DNA of 64,000 bases from Candidatus Saccharimonadota bacterium (GCA_030531645.1 JAUNNB010000004.1:1-64000), one strand, 5' to 3'. Shown: positions 1 through 9,458, counted from the stretch's first letter. Numbers and translations: made by a program. Notes: generated from the letters alone by a model not told the origin.

Positions 1-527
1 TTGTATTTGAGGTAGTGTTCCTTGATGTCGCCGGTATCGAGCCAGTTGGCATAGATGTGAGACTTGAGATGGTGAGTAGCATAGAGAGGTTTGTCGTGAA
101 GGATGGCGAGGGTGCGGGCGGTGAGGGTGCCGATTAAGAGAGAGCCGAGGAGGCCTGGTGTGTGGGTGACGGCAATGGCGTCGATATTGTCCCAGGCAAT
201 GTCTAGGCGATCTTTATCTGGAAGTTCACTGAGGTATATATAAGGCTCGGTGGAGGAACGATAATCATAGGCAACGCGGGCATTGGAATTGAGTTTCAAA
301 GGAGTGCGGGAAGCGATGAGGCCGTCGATAAAATCGAGCAGGGCTTTCTTAATGACAGGTTGGATAACTTCAAGGTGAGAGCGGGATGCGACCTCTGGAA
401 TGACGCCGCCGTATTCGGCGAAGATATCGATTTGGGACACGACAACATTCGACAAAATTTTTTTGCCGTCTTCAACTACGCTCGCGGCGGTTTCGTCGCA
501 AGAAGTTTCGATGCCCAAAATACGCAT
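1..527 (-). CDS. tsaD: tRNA N6-adenosine threonylcarbamoyltransferase TsaD, N-terminal part (runs off the window)
   Basis: Transfers the threonylcarbamoyl group from TC-AMP to A37 of ANN-decoding tRNAs (t6A synthesis, cytoplasm). The visible ~175 residues begin [16 protein letters not shown], the ASKHA-fold start of the family, followed by [14 protein letters not shown] and, near the window edge, HHLKSH, matching the metal-binding HxxxH of the family. A TATAAT box lies 6 nt upstream of this ATG and no Shine-Dalgarno is present, so the message is probably leaderless and this start is favoured. The C-terminal half is outside the window. Its partner TsaC is encoded about 42 kb away. A segment around residues 65-100 is more divergent than usual. 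Identification is secure. Confidence 0.95.
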   Translation of the reverse strand, partial: MRILGIETSCDETAASVVEDGKKILSNVVVSQIDIFAEYGGVIPEVASRSHLEVIQPVIKKALLDFIDGLIASRTPLKLNSNARVAYDYRSSTEPYIYLSELPDKDRLDIAWDNIDAIAVTHTPGLLGSLLIGTLTARTLAILHDKPLYATHHLKSHIYANWLDTGDIKEHYLKY

Positions 528-533
528 GTATAT

Positions 534-539
534 ATTATA
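534..539 (-). promoter_or_regulatory. Extended -10 box of tsaD, leaderless spacing
   Basis: On the minus strand TGG-TATAAT ends 6 nt before the tsaD ATG, so the predicted transcription start falls on or beside the start codon. The box is divergent from the one at 612-617. Confidence 0.7.
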
Positions 540-611
540 CCATAATCTGGTGAAAAACCAAGGGAAGACAAAAACTAGTATTAGCTATAGCAATTTTCAT
601 AATGTTTATGG

Positions 612-617
612 TATAAT
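612..617 (+). promoter_or_regulatory. Extended -10 box for the 647/1020 operon
   Basis: TGG-TATAAT lies 29 nt upstream of the ATG at 647. An AAAGAGAGG Shine-Dalgarno stands between, so this transcript has a short leader, unlike the divergent tsaD. Confidence 0.65.
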
Positions 618-646
618 GGATTTAATTATATAAAGAGAGGTCATAT

Positions 647-1009
647 ATGGATAATAATGGTGGTACAGCCATAGATAATAATGCTAATGCTGCGGCAAAT
701 GCAACTGTCGATGAATTTATCGACTCAATTATTAATGAAAAAGGCTATCAGAATCTTGACGATGATGTTCGTCAGGCAATGAAGCAAGACATGACACAGA
801 GGTTGATGGATCAAATCGACCATGCTGCGATTGATTCACTATCTGAGGATAAGGCAGTAGAGCTTGCAGATAAGCTTGAAACTAACCCGGATATGCCAGA
901 GGAAGAAATTACCAAATTCATGGAAGATGCTGGCGTAGATTTGAACGCAATTGCAATGACGACAATGTTACAGTTTAGGATGCTTTACTTAGGTGGGAGC
1001 GAGAAATAG
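647..1009 (+). CDS. Small acidic protein of unknown function (possibly DUF5663-like)
   Basis: 120 residues with no signal peptide or membrane segment. After an Asn/Ala-rich N-terminus (residues 1-20) comes a helical acidic domain with FIDSIINEKGY and a run of Asp/Glu. The composition and the motif pattern resemble the DUF5663 family known from candidate-phyla genomes, but this is from memory and not verified. It has a good Shine-Dalgarno (AGAGAGG) and is followed after 10 bp by the giant protein gene, itself with a GGAGG site, so the two form an operon. The co-transcription suggests a partner or chaperone role for the giant protein, which is inference only. Confidence 0.75.
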   Translation: MDNNGGTAIDNNANAAANATVDEFIDSIINEKGYQNLDDDVRQAMKQDMTQRLMDQIDHAAIDSLSEDKAVELADKLETNPDMPEEEITKFMEDAGVDLNAIAMTTMLQFRMLYLGGSEK

Positions 1010-1019
1010 GAGGTAGACA

Positions 1020-4000
1020 ATGGCGAATGGAGAGATGCCACCAAGTGGGAGCACAAACAACGAAGAGCTCGAACAGGTAACTGCCGAGCAAGATACTAAG
1101 ATCGCAGAAAATGACCAGCTGCGCGAAGAAATAAACAGATTGATTGAAAAATTTGGTAAAGAAAAAGTTTTTGAAGCATTTACTAGTCCGATTGAAAGTG
1201 GGATGGATACGGCAACATCAACTCAGCTTGCTGAGATTGGTATTGTTTCTGATCTTCCAGCTGTTGCTAGTGAAAATGAATTCCTACCTCCAGCAGTTAT
1301 TGAACAGGCTGGAGTTCAGGCTCCTGCTGTGCCAGAATTACCTGGTCCAGTAGAAGAGACTAGCACGGAAGTTGCGCCGTTTGATGGTGGCGTGGCAGAA
1401 GTGCTAGATGCAGATGGAAATGTGATTGAGACCTCGACTTGGCGAAATATTGGCCCGACTTATAAGCCGGAGCCTGCTGACATTTTCTATGAAGGTGAAT
1501 CAGCAGAGGTGCCGCCTACTACTTATAAGCCTGAACCTGCTGAAGCAATTGAGGCAACGGAGCCTCTTGGGATTGAACAGAAGCCAGAGGACGATGAGGC
1601 TGGGATAGCTGAGACTACTGGTGAGAATCCAGAAGAGCCTGTGAAGGATTACTCCAACATCAGCGAATCGATGCGTGCTATCTGGAAAGATATGGCAAGC
1701 AGAGGCTATTCTGATGAGCAGATTGAATATGCAATTTCTGAAGGCATGAATGAACCGGAAGGTGATGAGTATGCGCAATTCTTGATGCAAGTTGTGCCGG
1801 ATGGTGGCCCAAGGGAACTCAATTTTGAAGACGAAAAGCCAGCTGCGAAAATGACACTCGAAGAGTTCATGCGCGCACGCGGTTATACGGATGAACAAAT
1901 TGATGATGCAAGGGAACGCGGTTTTGATGAACCGGAAGGTCAAGATTTTGAACGATACTTAGGTGAGGTAGTTCCACTTGGAACTCCAGAAACCAAGGCC
2001 GAGGAGCCTGCTGATGCTGAAGGTGAGCCTGAGGGTACGGGTGAGGAACCTGAGGGTGATCCAAGCAAAGCTGGTGCTGCTGAGACTGAACCAGAAGACA
2101 AGGAAGACGAAGAGAAAGAAAAAGAGTTCGAGATTGACCCTGAGAAAATGATCGCGGGTGCTCTTGGTGTCGAGAAGGAAATGGATTCCATTGCAGCTCG
2201 CGTGGCTATCAAGATGTTTGAAGGCGAACGCGATAAGAAAGGCAAACTTGGTAAATTGCTTTGGGGCATTTCTGATACCTTTATGCATCAGTATCGTATG
2301 CAGAAATATACAACCCAGGCAAAGCAATTGATTGAGTTTAAATATGGCAAGAATCGTGATGGTTTGACCGAAGATCAATTAGTTGATATTCAGGCTAAAG
2401 TTGATGAACTCGTGCCGGATAATGTCTTGAATGTGAGCGATGCAGGTTTTGCTCGTTTTGTGAAAGCTGATGTCTATGGTTATGAAGAGGCGATGCTTCA
2501 CGAAGGTGAAATGAAGGAAACCTACAGCTATGTTTATGATGAAAATGGTAACAAGAAGCTCGTAAAGAAGACCTATGAAAATGGCGAAATGAAGACTGAG
2601 GATGTGGACACTGAGTCTGCACAAGGTAAGGCATTTGCCCAACTTCATAGTGCAATTGAAAGCTATGCTGTATCTGGTGATATGGATGACTTCCGTGAAA
2701 ATATGAAGGATGTCCGTAGGCAACTCGAGGCGGCTGGTATGTCTGAACAGGCGCTCAGCATCGATAACTACGAGAAGGTGGCTGAGAACGCAAGAATTTA
2801 CTATGAACATAGTGGCGATATGGATAAGGTGATGGCTGGTTTTGCCTACATTAATGGCGTGGCAAATCGCGACATCAGGACCGAGCGCCATCAGAAAGGC
2901 GTGGAGAGGGTTACTAACGCCTTGGCTACACGCGGTCGTGGGTTGGTACCTGCTGGTGCTATCGCAATTGGCGTGGGCGTAGGCGTGATGATCGCTAAGA
3001 CCACAACTAGTACGGTTGCTCGTGCGATTGCTCCAGGCGTAGGTGGTGCTATTTCAGCAAGTATCTGGGCTGGCGCAGCAGAAAGTGCTAACGTGGCAGG
3101 TGAAATCGTTGACGCTGCAAGACTTGCGGCTACTGGTGAAACCACTGGTGATACGAAGTATGACGAAAGACTTCGCCAGGTGATGTATGAAACGACATCC
3201 GCTACAGAATATTCGGCTAAGCTCGGTAATTACTTAGATGATAATGGAAACCTCAGAGAAGGTTATAAGGTTGACGAATTGATTGCGGATCTTGCACAAG
3301 TTGATGCGGCGATTCGTATGAGCGATTCGAAAGGCATCGACCTTATCTCATTCTCGAGTGGCGACATTGATACGATCGAAAGTGAGAGGGAAGACCTCGA
3401 CTTCAAGAGAGCACAGCTCAAGGCTGCGCTTAAGAAATCTGGTGTCGATATGTCTGGCTATGAGGCTGCGGCTATGGAAGCCACGGCAGAGTTCCAAGCA
3501 GATATTGATGCGAAAGACAAGCTACGCAAGGGCCTACGTAGATCTAGGGCTCTCAAGAAGGGTGCGATTGCCGGTGTTACCTCACTTGCAACAGCAGTGA
3601 TTTCACAGGAAGTAATGGCAGCATTGCCAGGCGTTGGTGATAATAGATATGGTGTTGTAGATAGCCTTCGTGGCGAACAGCTACAGGAGGGCCAGTCCAC
3701 AACTTCAATTATGGAAGCTAGCTCATGGATTAAGAGAGTGATTAGCGGTCCAGAAGAACCATCCGTAACAGTGCTTGGTAGCCAGTTTACGGCTGACCAG
3801 ATTGAACAATTTAGCAACGACCCTACTTATACCGTGACTGAAGCTGGCTCGAGAACTATTCCGGGTGAGACGATTACAGAAGAGAGACAGGTAGGCTTGG
3901 CTGATTATATCAAGGAAAATGGTACGAGGTTCTCTCGCCACTGGGCGAATAATGGTACACAGGTTTCTGATGGTAACGAACTTGCGGCGAGGATTAGCAA

Positions 4001-5528
4001 TAATGGCGAGATTTCGATGAATCTTGGTCCAGTTTCAACAACTCAAGCTGGCGAAGTAGTAGATGTGGCTGGTGCAGTGAACGATGGTAGAATCAAGATT
4101 GCACTTTCACTTACGAAGGAAGCACAAGGTCACCCAATTATTATTGATGCAGTGCCAAATGCAAATGGTGGACTTTCGGCAATTTCTGATAACCCAATGA
4201 TTCGTGAAATGCTTGCGAATGGCGATTACTCGACAATGGAAGTCTTCATTGATCAGGGTGTTGATAGTAATGGTGTGCTCCAGGCAATGACACTTGCAAC
4301 ATCTGTTGGTCATGGTGCAGCGGCAGATACTATGTTTACTGAAGCTGTAACGACTAAGTTGCCGGATACAGTTGAACAATTGTTCTCCGTGACGGCAACT
4401 GTACCAAATGAAGAAGCAGCACATAATATGATGACGTTGATGGGTATTCCACTTGTTGGCCGTAAAGGTATGACAATTGGTAAAGGTCGTGTGGTTTCTG
4501 GTACGCCTGCACCGACTCCAGCTCCGACTGGTAATGGTGGCGGCGAAGCTCCGGCTCCAGCACCGATCCCTACTCCAGAAGAGCCAACCGGCAATGGTGG
4601 TGGCGAAGCTCCGGCTCCAGAACCAGCTCCGGAACCATCTCCTGAACCTGCGCCTGCTCCATCACCAGAACCAGCTCCGGCTCCAAGTCCTGAGCAACCA
4701 ACTGATACTGGAGAAACTGGTAATGAACCTGCACCAATTTTCCAACCACCTCAGGTAGTCGTTCCTGGTTCAACTGAAGTTGCTACGGCTGGCGCTCCAA
4801 CTGAAGCTCCTGTGGCTGAAATCCCTGCGATTGAACAGAATCCAGAAGCGGACATTCCGCAAATTGAGACTGCTCCAACTCCGCTTGGATTACCACTTCA
4901 TGAAACCCCAGAAGCTGCACCATCAGCGGAACAGCTTAGCTATGAAGATATCGCTGAAGACTTCAATGAAGAAGCTGAAAACGATGCAAGCTGGGAGAAG
5001 AATTTGGAGAGCGGCATGTTTAATGGCAACATCCATCTAATTGGTGGTGCTAACAAGCATGTTTTGGAACGCCAGATGCGTCAGCTTTATCAGTATCGTC
5101 AAGAAGGTCGCGTATCTCAGGATGATTTCCAGAGATTGGTGGCTGAGATTTCAACGAAGTTACGCAATAATCGTAGAGAAATGATTAGGCGCGAAGCTGA
5201 TGAGAGATTGAGACTTGAAATGGATCGCCGTGCGAATACTGGCGAGCCAGCAATGACCGAAGAAGAACAGGATGCCTACAGGCAGGCGAGGGCACAGGAA
5301 TTCTCTGAAGTTCCAGCGACTCGTGCTGATGTTCCTGGCACACAGTTCTCGATTAGGCCAGGTAGACGCCAGGCAGACGGAAGCTTGAAGGGCGTGCCTT
5401 ATATCGACCAGCTTCTTGATTACTACGAACAAGATTTCGCAGAAAGAATGGCAGAGGCCGAAAGAAGAGCGCGACGTGAAGCGGCAGAGGCGGCGGCAGC
5501 AGCCCAAGGCGAGGCGCAAACTGCGTAA
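1020..5528 (+). CDS. Giant 1502-residue repetitive Glu/Pro/Ala-rich protein, function unknown
   Basis: No known catalytic domain is recognised. The N-terminus (about 15-60) is a predicted coiled coil without signal peptide. An acidic Pro-rich region follows. Residues about 218-325 hold two copies of a ~35-residue repeat containing RGYSDEQIEYA / RGYTDEQIDDA and EPEG. Glu/Asp/Lys-rich sequence follows, then a mixed globular region. Two Gly/Ala-rich hydrophobic stretches lie near residues 637-690 and 847-870 and could enter a membrane. Residues about 1160-1240 are a Pro-Ala-Glu linker with a duplicated GNGGGEAPAP unit. The C-terminus is a charged coiled coil ending in an Ala-rich tail. The start has a GGAGG site. 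A surface or envelope-spanning role is possible but unproven. A convergent terminator separates it from the ABC permease. Confidence 0.85.
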   Translation: MANGEMPPSGSTNNEELEQVTAEQDTKIAENDQLREEINRLIEKFGKEKVFEAFTSPIESGMDTATSTQLAEIGIVSDLPAVASENEFLPPAVIEQAGVQAPAVPELPGPVEETSTEVAPFDGGVAEVLDADGNVIETSTWRNIGPTYKPEPADIFYEGESAEVPPTTYKPEPAEAIEATEPLGIEQKPEDDEAGIAETTGENPEEPVKDYSNISESMRAIWKDMASRGYSDEQIEYAISEGMNEPEGDEYAQFLMQVVPDGGPRELNFEDEKPAAKMTLEEFMRARGYTDEQIDDARERGFDEPEGQDFERYLGEVVPLGTPETKAEEPADAEGEPEGTGEEPEGDPSKAGAAETEPEDKEDEEKEKEFEIDPEKMIAGALGVEKEMDSIAARVAIKMFEGERDKKGKLGKLLWGISDTFMHQYRMQKYTTQAKQLIEFKYGKNRDGLTEDQLVDIQAKVDELVPDNVLNVSDAGFARFVKADVYGYEEAMLHEGEMKETYSYVYDENGNKKLVKKTYENGEMKTEDVDTESAQGKAFAQLHSAIESYAVSGDMDDFRENMKDVRRQLEAAGMSEQALSIDNYEKVAENARIYYEHSGDMDKVMAGFAYINGVANRDIRTERHQKGVERVTNALATRGRGLVPAGAIAIGVGVGVMIAKTTTSTVARAIAPGVGGAISASIWAGAAESANVAGEIVDAARLAATGETTGDTKYDERLRQVMYETTSATEYSAKLGNYLDDNGNLREGYKVDELIADLAQVDAAIRMSDSKGIDLISFSSGDIDTIESEREDLDFKRAQLKAALKKSGVDMSGYEAAAMEATAEFQADIDAKDKLRKGLRRSRALKKGAIAGVTSLATAVISQEVMAALPGVGDNRYGVVDSLRGEQLQEGQSTTSIMEASSWIKRVISGPEEPSVTVLGSQFTADQIEQFSNDPTYTVTEAGSRTIPGETITEERQVGLADYIKENGTRFSRHWANNGTQVSDGNELAARISNNGEISMNLGPVSTTQAGEVVDVAGAVNDGRIKIALSLTKEAQGHPIIIDAVPNANGGLSAISDNPMIREMLANGDYSTMEVFIDQGVDSNGVLQAMTLATSVGHGAAADTMFTEAVTTKLPDTVEQLFSVTATVPNEEAAHNMMTLMGIPLVGRKGMTIGKGRVVSGTPAPTPAPTGNGGGEAPAPAPIPTPEEPTGNGGGEAPAPEPAPEPSPEPAPAPSPEPAPAPSPEQPTDTGETGNEPAPIFQPPQVVVPGSTEVATAGAPTEAPVAEIPAIEQNPEADIPQIETAPTPLGLPLHETPEAAPSAEQLSYEDIAEDFNEEAENDASWEKNLESGMFNGNIHLIGGANKHVLERQMRQLYQYRQEGRVSQDDFQRLVAEISTKLRNNRREMIRREADERLRLEMDRRANTGEPAMTEEEQDAYRQARAQEFSEVPATRADVPGTQFSIRPGRRQADGSLKGVPYIDQLLDYYEQDFAERMAEAERRARREAAEAAAAAQGEAQTA
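1663..1990 (+). repeat. Two-copy repeat encoding the RGY-[ST]-DEQI motif
   Basis: Copies at about 1663-1815 and 1850-1990 encode ~40-residue units sharing M(R)A-x-GY-[ST]-DEQI, a Gly-rich turn, EPEG and a [QE]VVP-x-G end. The DNA has diverged more than the protein, which points to an old duplication under selection. Confidence 0.7.
4525..4700 (+). repeat. Pro-Ala-Glu low-complexity repeats in the giant protein
   Basis: Two near-identical units (about 4528-4560 and 4588-4620) encode GNGGGEAPAP. They are followed by alternating PEPAPAPSPEP-type dipeptides. This is probably an extended flexible linker. Confidence 0.7.
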
Positions 5529-5577
5529 AGCAGTAATTGGAGTAGATAATCTGTTGTAACTCCGATAAAACTCTATA

Positions 5578-5610
5578 GTAAAATACCTCCTGAACTAGGA
5601 GGTATTTTAC
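5578..5610. terminator. Bidirectional terminator between the giant gene and the ABC permease
   Basis: A perfect 13-bp stem (GTAAAATACCTCC and its complement) with a 7-nt loop. A and T runs at the ends of the stem suit both directions. It lies between convergent genes. Confidence 0.85.
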
Positions 5611-5621
5611 TGGTTTGGTAT

Positions 5622-6851
5622 TTATGAGTAATTTTTGAGGGAATCGATAGGATCTTTGTGGGCCGCCTTGATGGCTGGGTAGAGACCAAATAATGTACCG
5701 ACTATGATAGATGTGGCGAGGGCGAGACCACAGATTTCGAAACTGAAATATGGATTGAACGGGGTGATGACGGAAATTAGGAAACTGAGGATGTAGCCCA
5801 AGATGATGCCGGCAACGCCGCCGATGAAGCAGAGAATAAGAGACTCGAAGAAGAATTGAAGGAAAATGTTGAGATTAGTAGCGCCGATAGCTTTGCGGAT
5901 GCCGACTTCGTGAGTGCGTTCAGAAACTGCAACGAGCATAATATTCATAACGCCAATACCGCCAACGACGAGGGAAATACTAGCGACGGTGGTGAGGATG
6001 CCGGTGACGATAGTGAGAAGGGAACCGGCTGGATGGGTGATGTCTTCACCGTATGCGACTGAGAAATTGGTGTCCCCAGATTTGAAATCTTTGAGACTCA
6101 CACGGATAGTTTCAGAGATAGATTCCAGGATGTCTGTAGAGGTGACCTGGACATTGATTTGTTGGATTTGGATGTTGCCGTCTAAGGCCATCAGATTAGT
6201 GATGTCGATGAGCATGGCGGAATCGAAATCGACATTGTTGAAATTGACTGGGTCGTTGATTTCGTCGAGGACGCCGGTGACGATGAAAGTTTCACCAAGG
6301 AGCGTGAAGGTTTTGCCGATGGGTTCGGTGGAGCCGAAGAGGAGAAGAGCGAGGTCGTGACCGACTACAGCAGACCTGACAGAAATATCATTGAGGAAAT
6401 TGCCGCTGGCGAGATGGAGATTGAGGATGGATTGTAGTTCTTTGGAAGTCCCGACTACGGTGGCGGAATCGACGGTGCGTTCGGATGAGGTGAGAGTGTT
6501 GGAATTAATGGCGAGTGGAGATACGGCGGTGATATCTGGGTCTAGATTTCTGAGGAAGTCGACATCGCCAGAGGTGAGGCTGGACTTACTATATTTATTA
6601 GTGCTGGTTAGCTCGCTAAGAATGCTATCGAGCTGAGTTTCTGTAGTGCTTGGGCGAACTAGGACTAAATTCTCACCGGCAGCCTTGAGCTGGTCTGCAA
6701 TAAGATTTGTTACGCTACTCATGAGACTAAGAATGACGATAATACTGCCAACGCCGATAGCGATGCCAAGACAGGTCAAGAAAGTGCGACCTTTACGACG
6801 CTTCAAGGCAGTGCGAGCAAGATTGAAATGGGTTTTGAGACTAAGAGACAT
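5622..6851 (-). CDS. ABC transporter permease, MacB/FtsX type
   Basis: 409 residues. A short cytoplasmic N-terminus (SLKTHFNLARTALKRRKGRT) is followed by TM1 (about 22-47), a ~230-residue extracytoplasmic MacB_PCD-like domain, and three C-terminal TM helices (about 285-400). The end, YPAIKAAHKDPIDSL, is the family hallmark. Such permeases act with a LolD/MacB-like ATPase in mechanotransmission or in export of peptides, antibiotics or lipoproteins; the substrate here is unknown. The start overlaps the end of the ATPase gene by about 10 bp, so translation is coupled. No MacA-type adaptor gene is seen nearby. Confidence 0.9.
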   Translation of the reverse strand: MSLSLKTHFNLARTALKRRKGRTFLTCLGIAIGVGSIIVILSLMSSVTNLIADQLKAAGENLVLVRPSTTETQLDSILSELTSTNKYSKSSLTSGDVDFLRNLDPDITAVSPLAINSNTLTSSERTVDSATVVGTSKELQSILNLHLASGNFLNDISVRSAVVGHDLALLLFGSTEPIGKTFTLLGETFIVTGVLDEINDPVNFNNVDFDSAMLIDITNLMALDGNIQIQQINVQVTSTDILESISETIRVSLKDFKSGDTNFSVAYGEDITHPAGSLLTIVTGILTTVASISLVVGGIGVMNIMLVAVSERTHEVGIRKAIGATNLNIFLQFFFESLILCFIGGVAGIILGYILSFLISVITPFNPYFSFEICGLALATSIIVGTLFGLYPAIKAAHKDPIDSLKNYS

Positions 6852-7908
6852 TTTTCTTTACCTTTCGTTTGCGATTTTTCTTTGGGTCTTCGACAGGATG
6901 AATGGCTGGCTTGACAGAACGATCTACGAATTCGGAACCGACAACAGGGAAGGATAGGTCACGAGCGCGATGGATGACGGGCTCTGTGGAGATTTCGCCC
7001 AGAGGAGCTGGTTTTGGGGTAGGAACGAAATCGGAAGCAACAACCTCCTCGGAACCAGCTTCGTCGCGCCCGCCGTCGCGGGGCTCCTCGCTTACGTTGC
7101 TCGCCGTCCTTCGCAAAGTTTCCTCGGAAGTATTGCTTTCCGATTTCGGCTCCTCAGAAACCTCTGCCTTAGGGGGCTCTTCGGGTTCGAATTGTGGGAG
7201 GTCTTCGTCGGAGACCGTCTTGATATCTACATCAATCTGGCCATCGAGCATATGAATGACACGAGTGGCATAAGTGGTGAGCTGTGGGTTGTGGGTCACC
7301 ATAATAATAGTATTGCCTTCTGAATGAATTTGGCGGAGCTCTTCCATCACGATATGGCTAGAGCGAGAATCGAGGTTGCCGGTTGGCTCATCGGCAAGAA
7401 TAATTTCAGGATGATTGACGAGGGAACGGGCGATACAGACGCGTTGTTGCTGGCCGCCAGAAAGTTGATAGGGAAGGAAATATTCGCGTTCTTCCAGATG
7501 GAAAGTGGCGAGCATTTCGGAAGCGCGTTTCAAACGGCGAGTTTTGCCCATGCCAGAATAAATCAAAGGAAGGGCGACATTTTCGATGACAGGGAGATTA
7601 TTGATAAGGTTGAAGTTTTGGAAAATGTATCCGATTTTGCGAGAGCGGAGAGCGGCTTTTTTGCGTGAGCTGTATTTCTCGATAGGGGTGCCGTTTAGAT
7701 AATAGCGGCCGGAAGTTGGGCGATCGAGGAGGCCGATGACATTTAGGAGAGTGGTTTTGCCGCAGCCGGATGGGCCCATAATCATAATGAACTCGCCACG
7801 GCGAACTTCAAGTGAAAAATCTTTGAGCGCAAAAGATTCTGCCTCGCCATAGCCGTAGCTGCGAGTTACAGAATCTAAGCGGATTAAAGTGTTTTCATCA
7901 CTTGTCAT
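6841..7908 (-). CDS. ABC transporter ATP-binding protein, MacB/LolD type, with long disordered tail
   Basis: The ATPase domain spans about residues 1-230: Walker A GPSGCGKTT, signature LSGGQQQR, Walker B IILADEPTGNLD and the switch His in MVTHN. It powers the permease at 5622-6851. An extra ~120-residue tail rich in Glu, Ser and Pro, ending in a basic KKNRKRKVKK, is unusual for this family. I chose the ATG at 7908, which has a GAGGG site at useful spacing; a GTG at 7920 is the alternative. The gene overlaps the end of the LCP gene, so the three genes form one coupled operon. A GC-rich patch in the tail is noted separately. Confidence 0.92.
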   Translation of the reverse strand: MTSDENTLIRLDSVTRSYGYGEAESFALKDFSLEVRRGEFIMIMGPSGCGKTTLLNVIGLLDRPTSGRYYLNGTPIEKYSSRKKAALRSRKIGYIFQNFNLINNLPVIENVALPLIYSGMGKTRRLKRASEMLATFHLEEREYFLPYQLSGGQQQRVCIARSLVNHPEIILADEPTGNLDSRSSHIVMEELRQIHSEGNTIIMVTHNPQLTTYATRVIHMLDGQIDVDIKTVSDEDLPQFEPEEPPKAEVSEEPKSESNTSEETLRRTASNVSEEPRDGGRDEAGSEEVVASDFVPTPKPAPLGEISTEPVIHRARDLSFPVVGSEFVDRSVKPAIHPVEDPKKNRKRKVKKNVS

Positions 7909-9406
7909 CTTCAGTCTCACCCTCTACCACCACTTCTTTTTTGTCGAGATAGAGGCTTTCGAGTTCTTCCTCGAAATATGACTGCATGTATGTGTAGTTA
8001 TAGACTGAAGGCGAGTTGGAATCGAGAGCGGCACCCTTTGGAATGACGGAACTTTGGCCGTTGATGTTGCCGGTAGAGAAGAGCTTCTGAGTCTCGATGG
8101 ATTCGATTTCGCCTTTCATACCGAGGGCGATGTCGAGACCGGAACGGAGCTCGCTCATAGTGATATTGGTTTTGACATTTTCACCGAGGGAATCGATGAT
8201 GGTAATGACCTTGGTAGGGTCGGCAAGGATACCGATATTCAAAGCCTTGTCTTTCATAGCATTGATGATGCGCTGCTGGTTGATCTCACGGTCGAAGTTG
8301 GAGTTAGGAAGACCGAAGTTGACCTGGATTTCTTCGCCACCGTAAGCGTAGCAAGCGCCACGAGCACGAGCAATCTTAAGAGCGGTTTTACCATCAGCGT
8401 GGTAGTTCTTGAGCTGGTCGTTGGTGATGCGGAGTTGCTGACAGACATCGGAGATACCGTTATCGCCGACAGCATGGATATCTACGTCAACGCCACCGAG
8501 GGCGTCTACTGTGGTGACGACGACTGTCCAGTCGATAGCGATGTAGTAATGAATGTCGACACCGGTGATTTCGGAGACCTTGCGAGCGAAGTAACGAGCG
8601 GCTTTATCGGTGTTTTGGTCGTTAGCATTCAATGCGCACATATAGGTGGCATTGATTTTGCCACGATAACCGGTCCAGCAAGACATTGGGTCTTCGCCAT
8701 CGAGGGAATAATTAACCCAAAGATCGCGAGGAATGGAAAATGTCTTAGCGATTTTCTTGTCTTGGTTGAGTGAGACTACGAGGATGGAGTCCGTGAGGAG
8801 GGCGCCACCGTGGCCTTCTTCATCTTCGGAGGTACCGAAAACGAGGAGATTGGTGAGACCGTGCTCATCGGTAGCGAGACGAACAGGAGTGAAGATATCG
8901 GTGATGTTACCGCTGAAGATCTTGGTGGTTTTGCCAAGGACGGTGAGGGCATACCAAGCTGCGTAGCCACCAACACCGAGGAGAATAATAAGGAGACAGA
9001 TGAGAACTTTTTTCCAGACTTTCATCTTTCTCTTACCATTTTTCTTGTAGCCTTTCTTTAATTTTCCGTTGTCATCATAGGCAGCGTCGAGACGAGCATT
9101 TTTGATGCGTTCTTTACGTTCTTTGCGAGGCAAATCTTTAAACTCCTTCTTTGAAATTTTAGTTGGACAATCTGAAGTATCAGTGGATTTTCTGGTTCTG
9201 GAGACAGGTTTCTCAGGGATTTCATCGATTTCTTCGGAATCAAGAATGCTATCGATTTCTTCGATGTCATCCATGCCGTCGTAATTAACACGAACATCCT
9301 CGTCCTCATCGAGATTAATCGTGTGCTTACGATCCATAACTTTGTTATCAACTTGAGCTTTTTTGGCCGACACAATCATCGGGTCCACCATTTTCGTTTT
9401 TGCCAT
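7898..9406 (-). CDS. LytR-CpsA-Psr (LCP) family glycopolymer transferase
   Basis: 502 residues: a charged cytoplasmic N-terminus of ~130 residues, one TM segment (about 131-155), then the extracellular LCP domain with TDSILVVSLN, SIPRDLWV and DREINQQRIINAM, whose Arg/Asp residues bind the polyprenyl pyrophosphate head group. LCP enzymes attach teichoic acid, capsule or arabinogalactan-like polymers to peptidoglycan, which fits the polysaccharide locus beginning on the other strand 65 bp away. The ATG at 9406 is chosen because GGAG stands just upstream and a TATAAT lies 25 nt away. The 130-residue acidic/basic N-terminal extension is longer than usual. Confidence 0.92.
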   Translation of the reverse strand: MAKTKMVDPMIVSAKKAQVDNKVMDRKHTINLDEDEDVRVNYDGMDDIEEIDSILDSEEIDEIPEKPVSRTRKSTDTSDCPTKISKKEFKDLPRKERKERIKNARLDAAYDDNGKLKKGYKKNGKRKMKVWKKVLICLLIILLGVGGYAAWYALTVLGKTTKIFSGNITDIFTPVRLATDEHGLTNLLVFGTSEDEEGHGGALLTDSILVVSLNQDKKIAKTFSIPRDLWVNYSLDGEDPMSCWTGYRGKINATYMCALNANDQNTDKAARYFARKVSEITGVDIHYYIAIDWTVVVTTVDALGGVDVDIHAVGDNGISDVCQQLRITNDQLKNYHADGKTALKIARARGACYAYGGEEIQVNFGLPNSNFDREINQQRIINAMKDKALNIGILADPTKVITIIDSLGENVKTNITMSELRSGLDIALGMKGEIESIETQKLFSTGNINGQSSVIPKGAALDSNSPSVYNYTYMQSYFEEELESLYLDKKEVVVEGETEDDK

Positions 9407-9430
9407 ATTATCTCCACTAATAATGTATCT

Positions 9431-9436
9431 ATTATA
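9431..9436 (-). promoter_or_regulatory. -10 box of the LCP-ABC operon
   Basis: TATAAT on the minus strand, 24 nt upstream of the LCP ATG, leaving room for a short leader with a GGAG site. Confidence 0.6.
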
Positions 9437-9458
9437 GCATATTTTGAGGGAAATGGAG

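Noticed and set aside
4525-4700. Regular repeats that could suggest a CRISPR array
   Set aside because: They are in frame inside the giant protein and encode Pro-Ala-Glu sequence, with no spacers of constant length.
5529-5577. Weak GGAGT/ACTCC hairpin after the giant gene
   Set aside because: Short stem with a long loop, and the strong 13-bp terminator right after it explains the region.
8054-8773. 239-codon open frame on the plus strand opposite the LCP gene
   Set aside because: It is antisense to a clear LCP domain, shows no family motif and has no ribosome-binding site; a shadow of the real gene.
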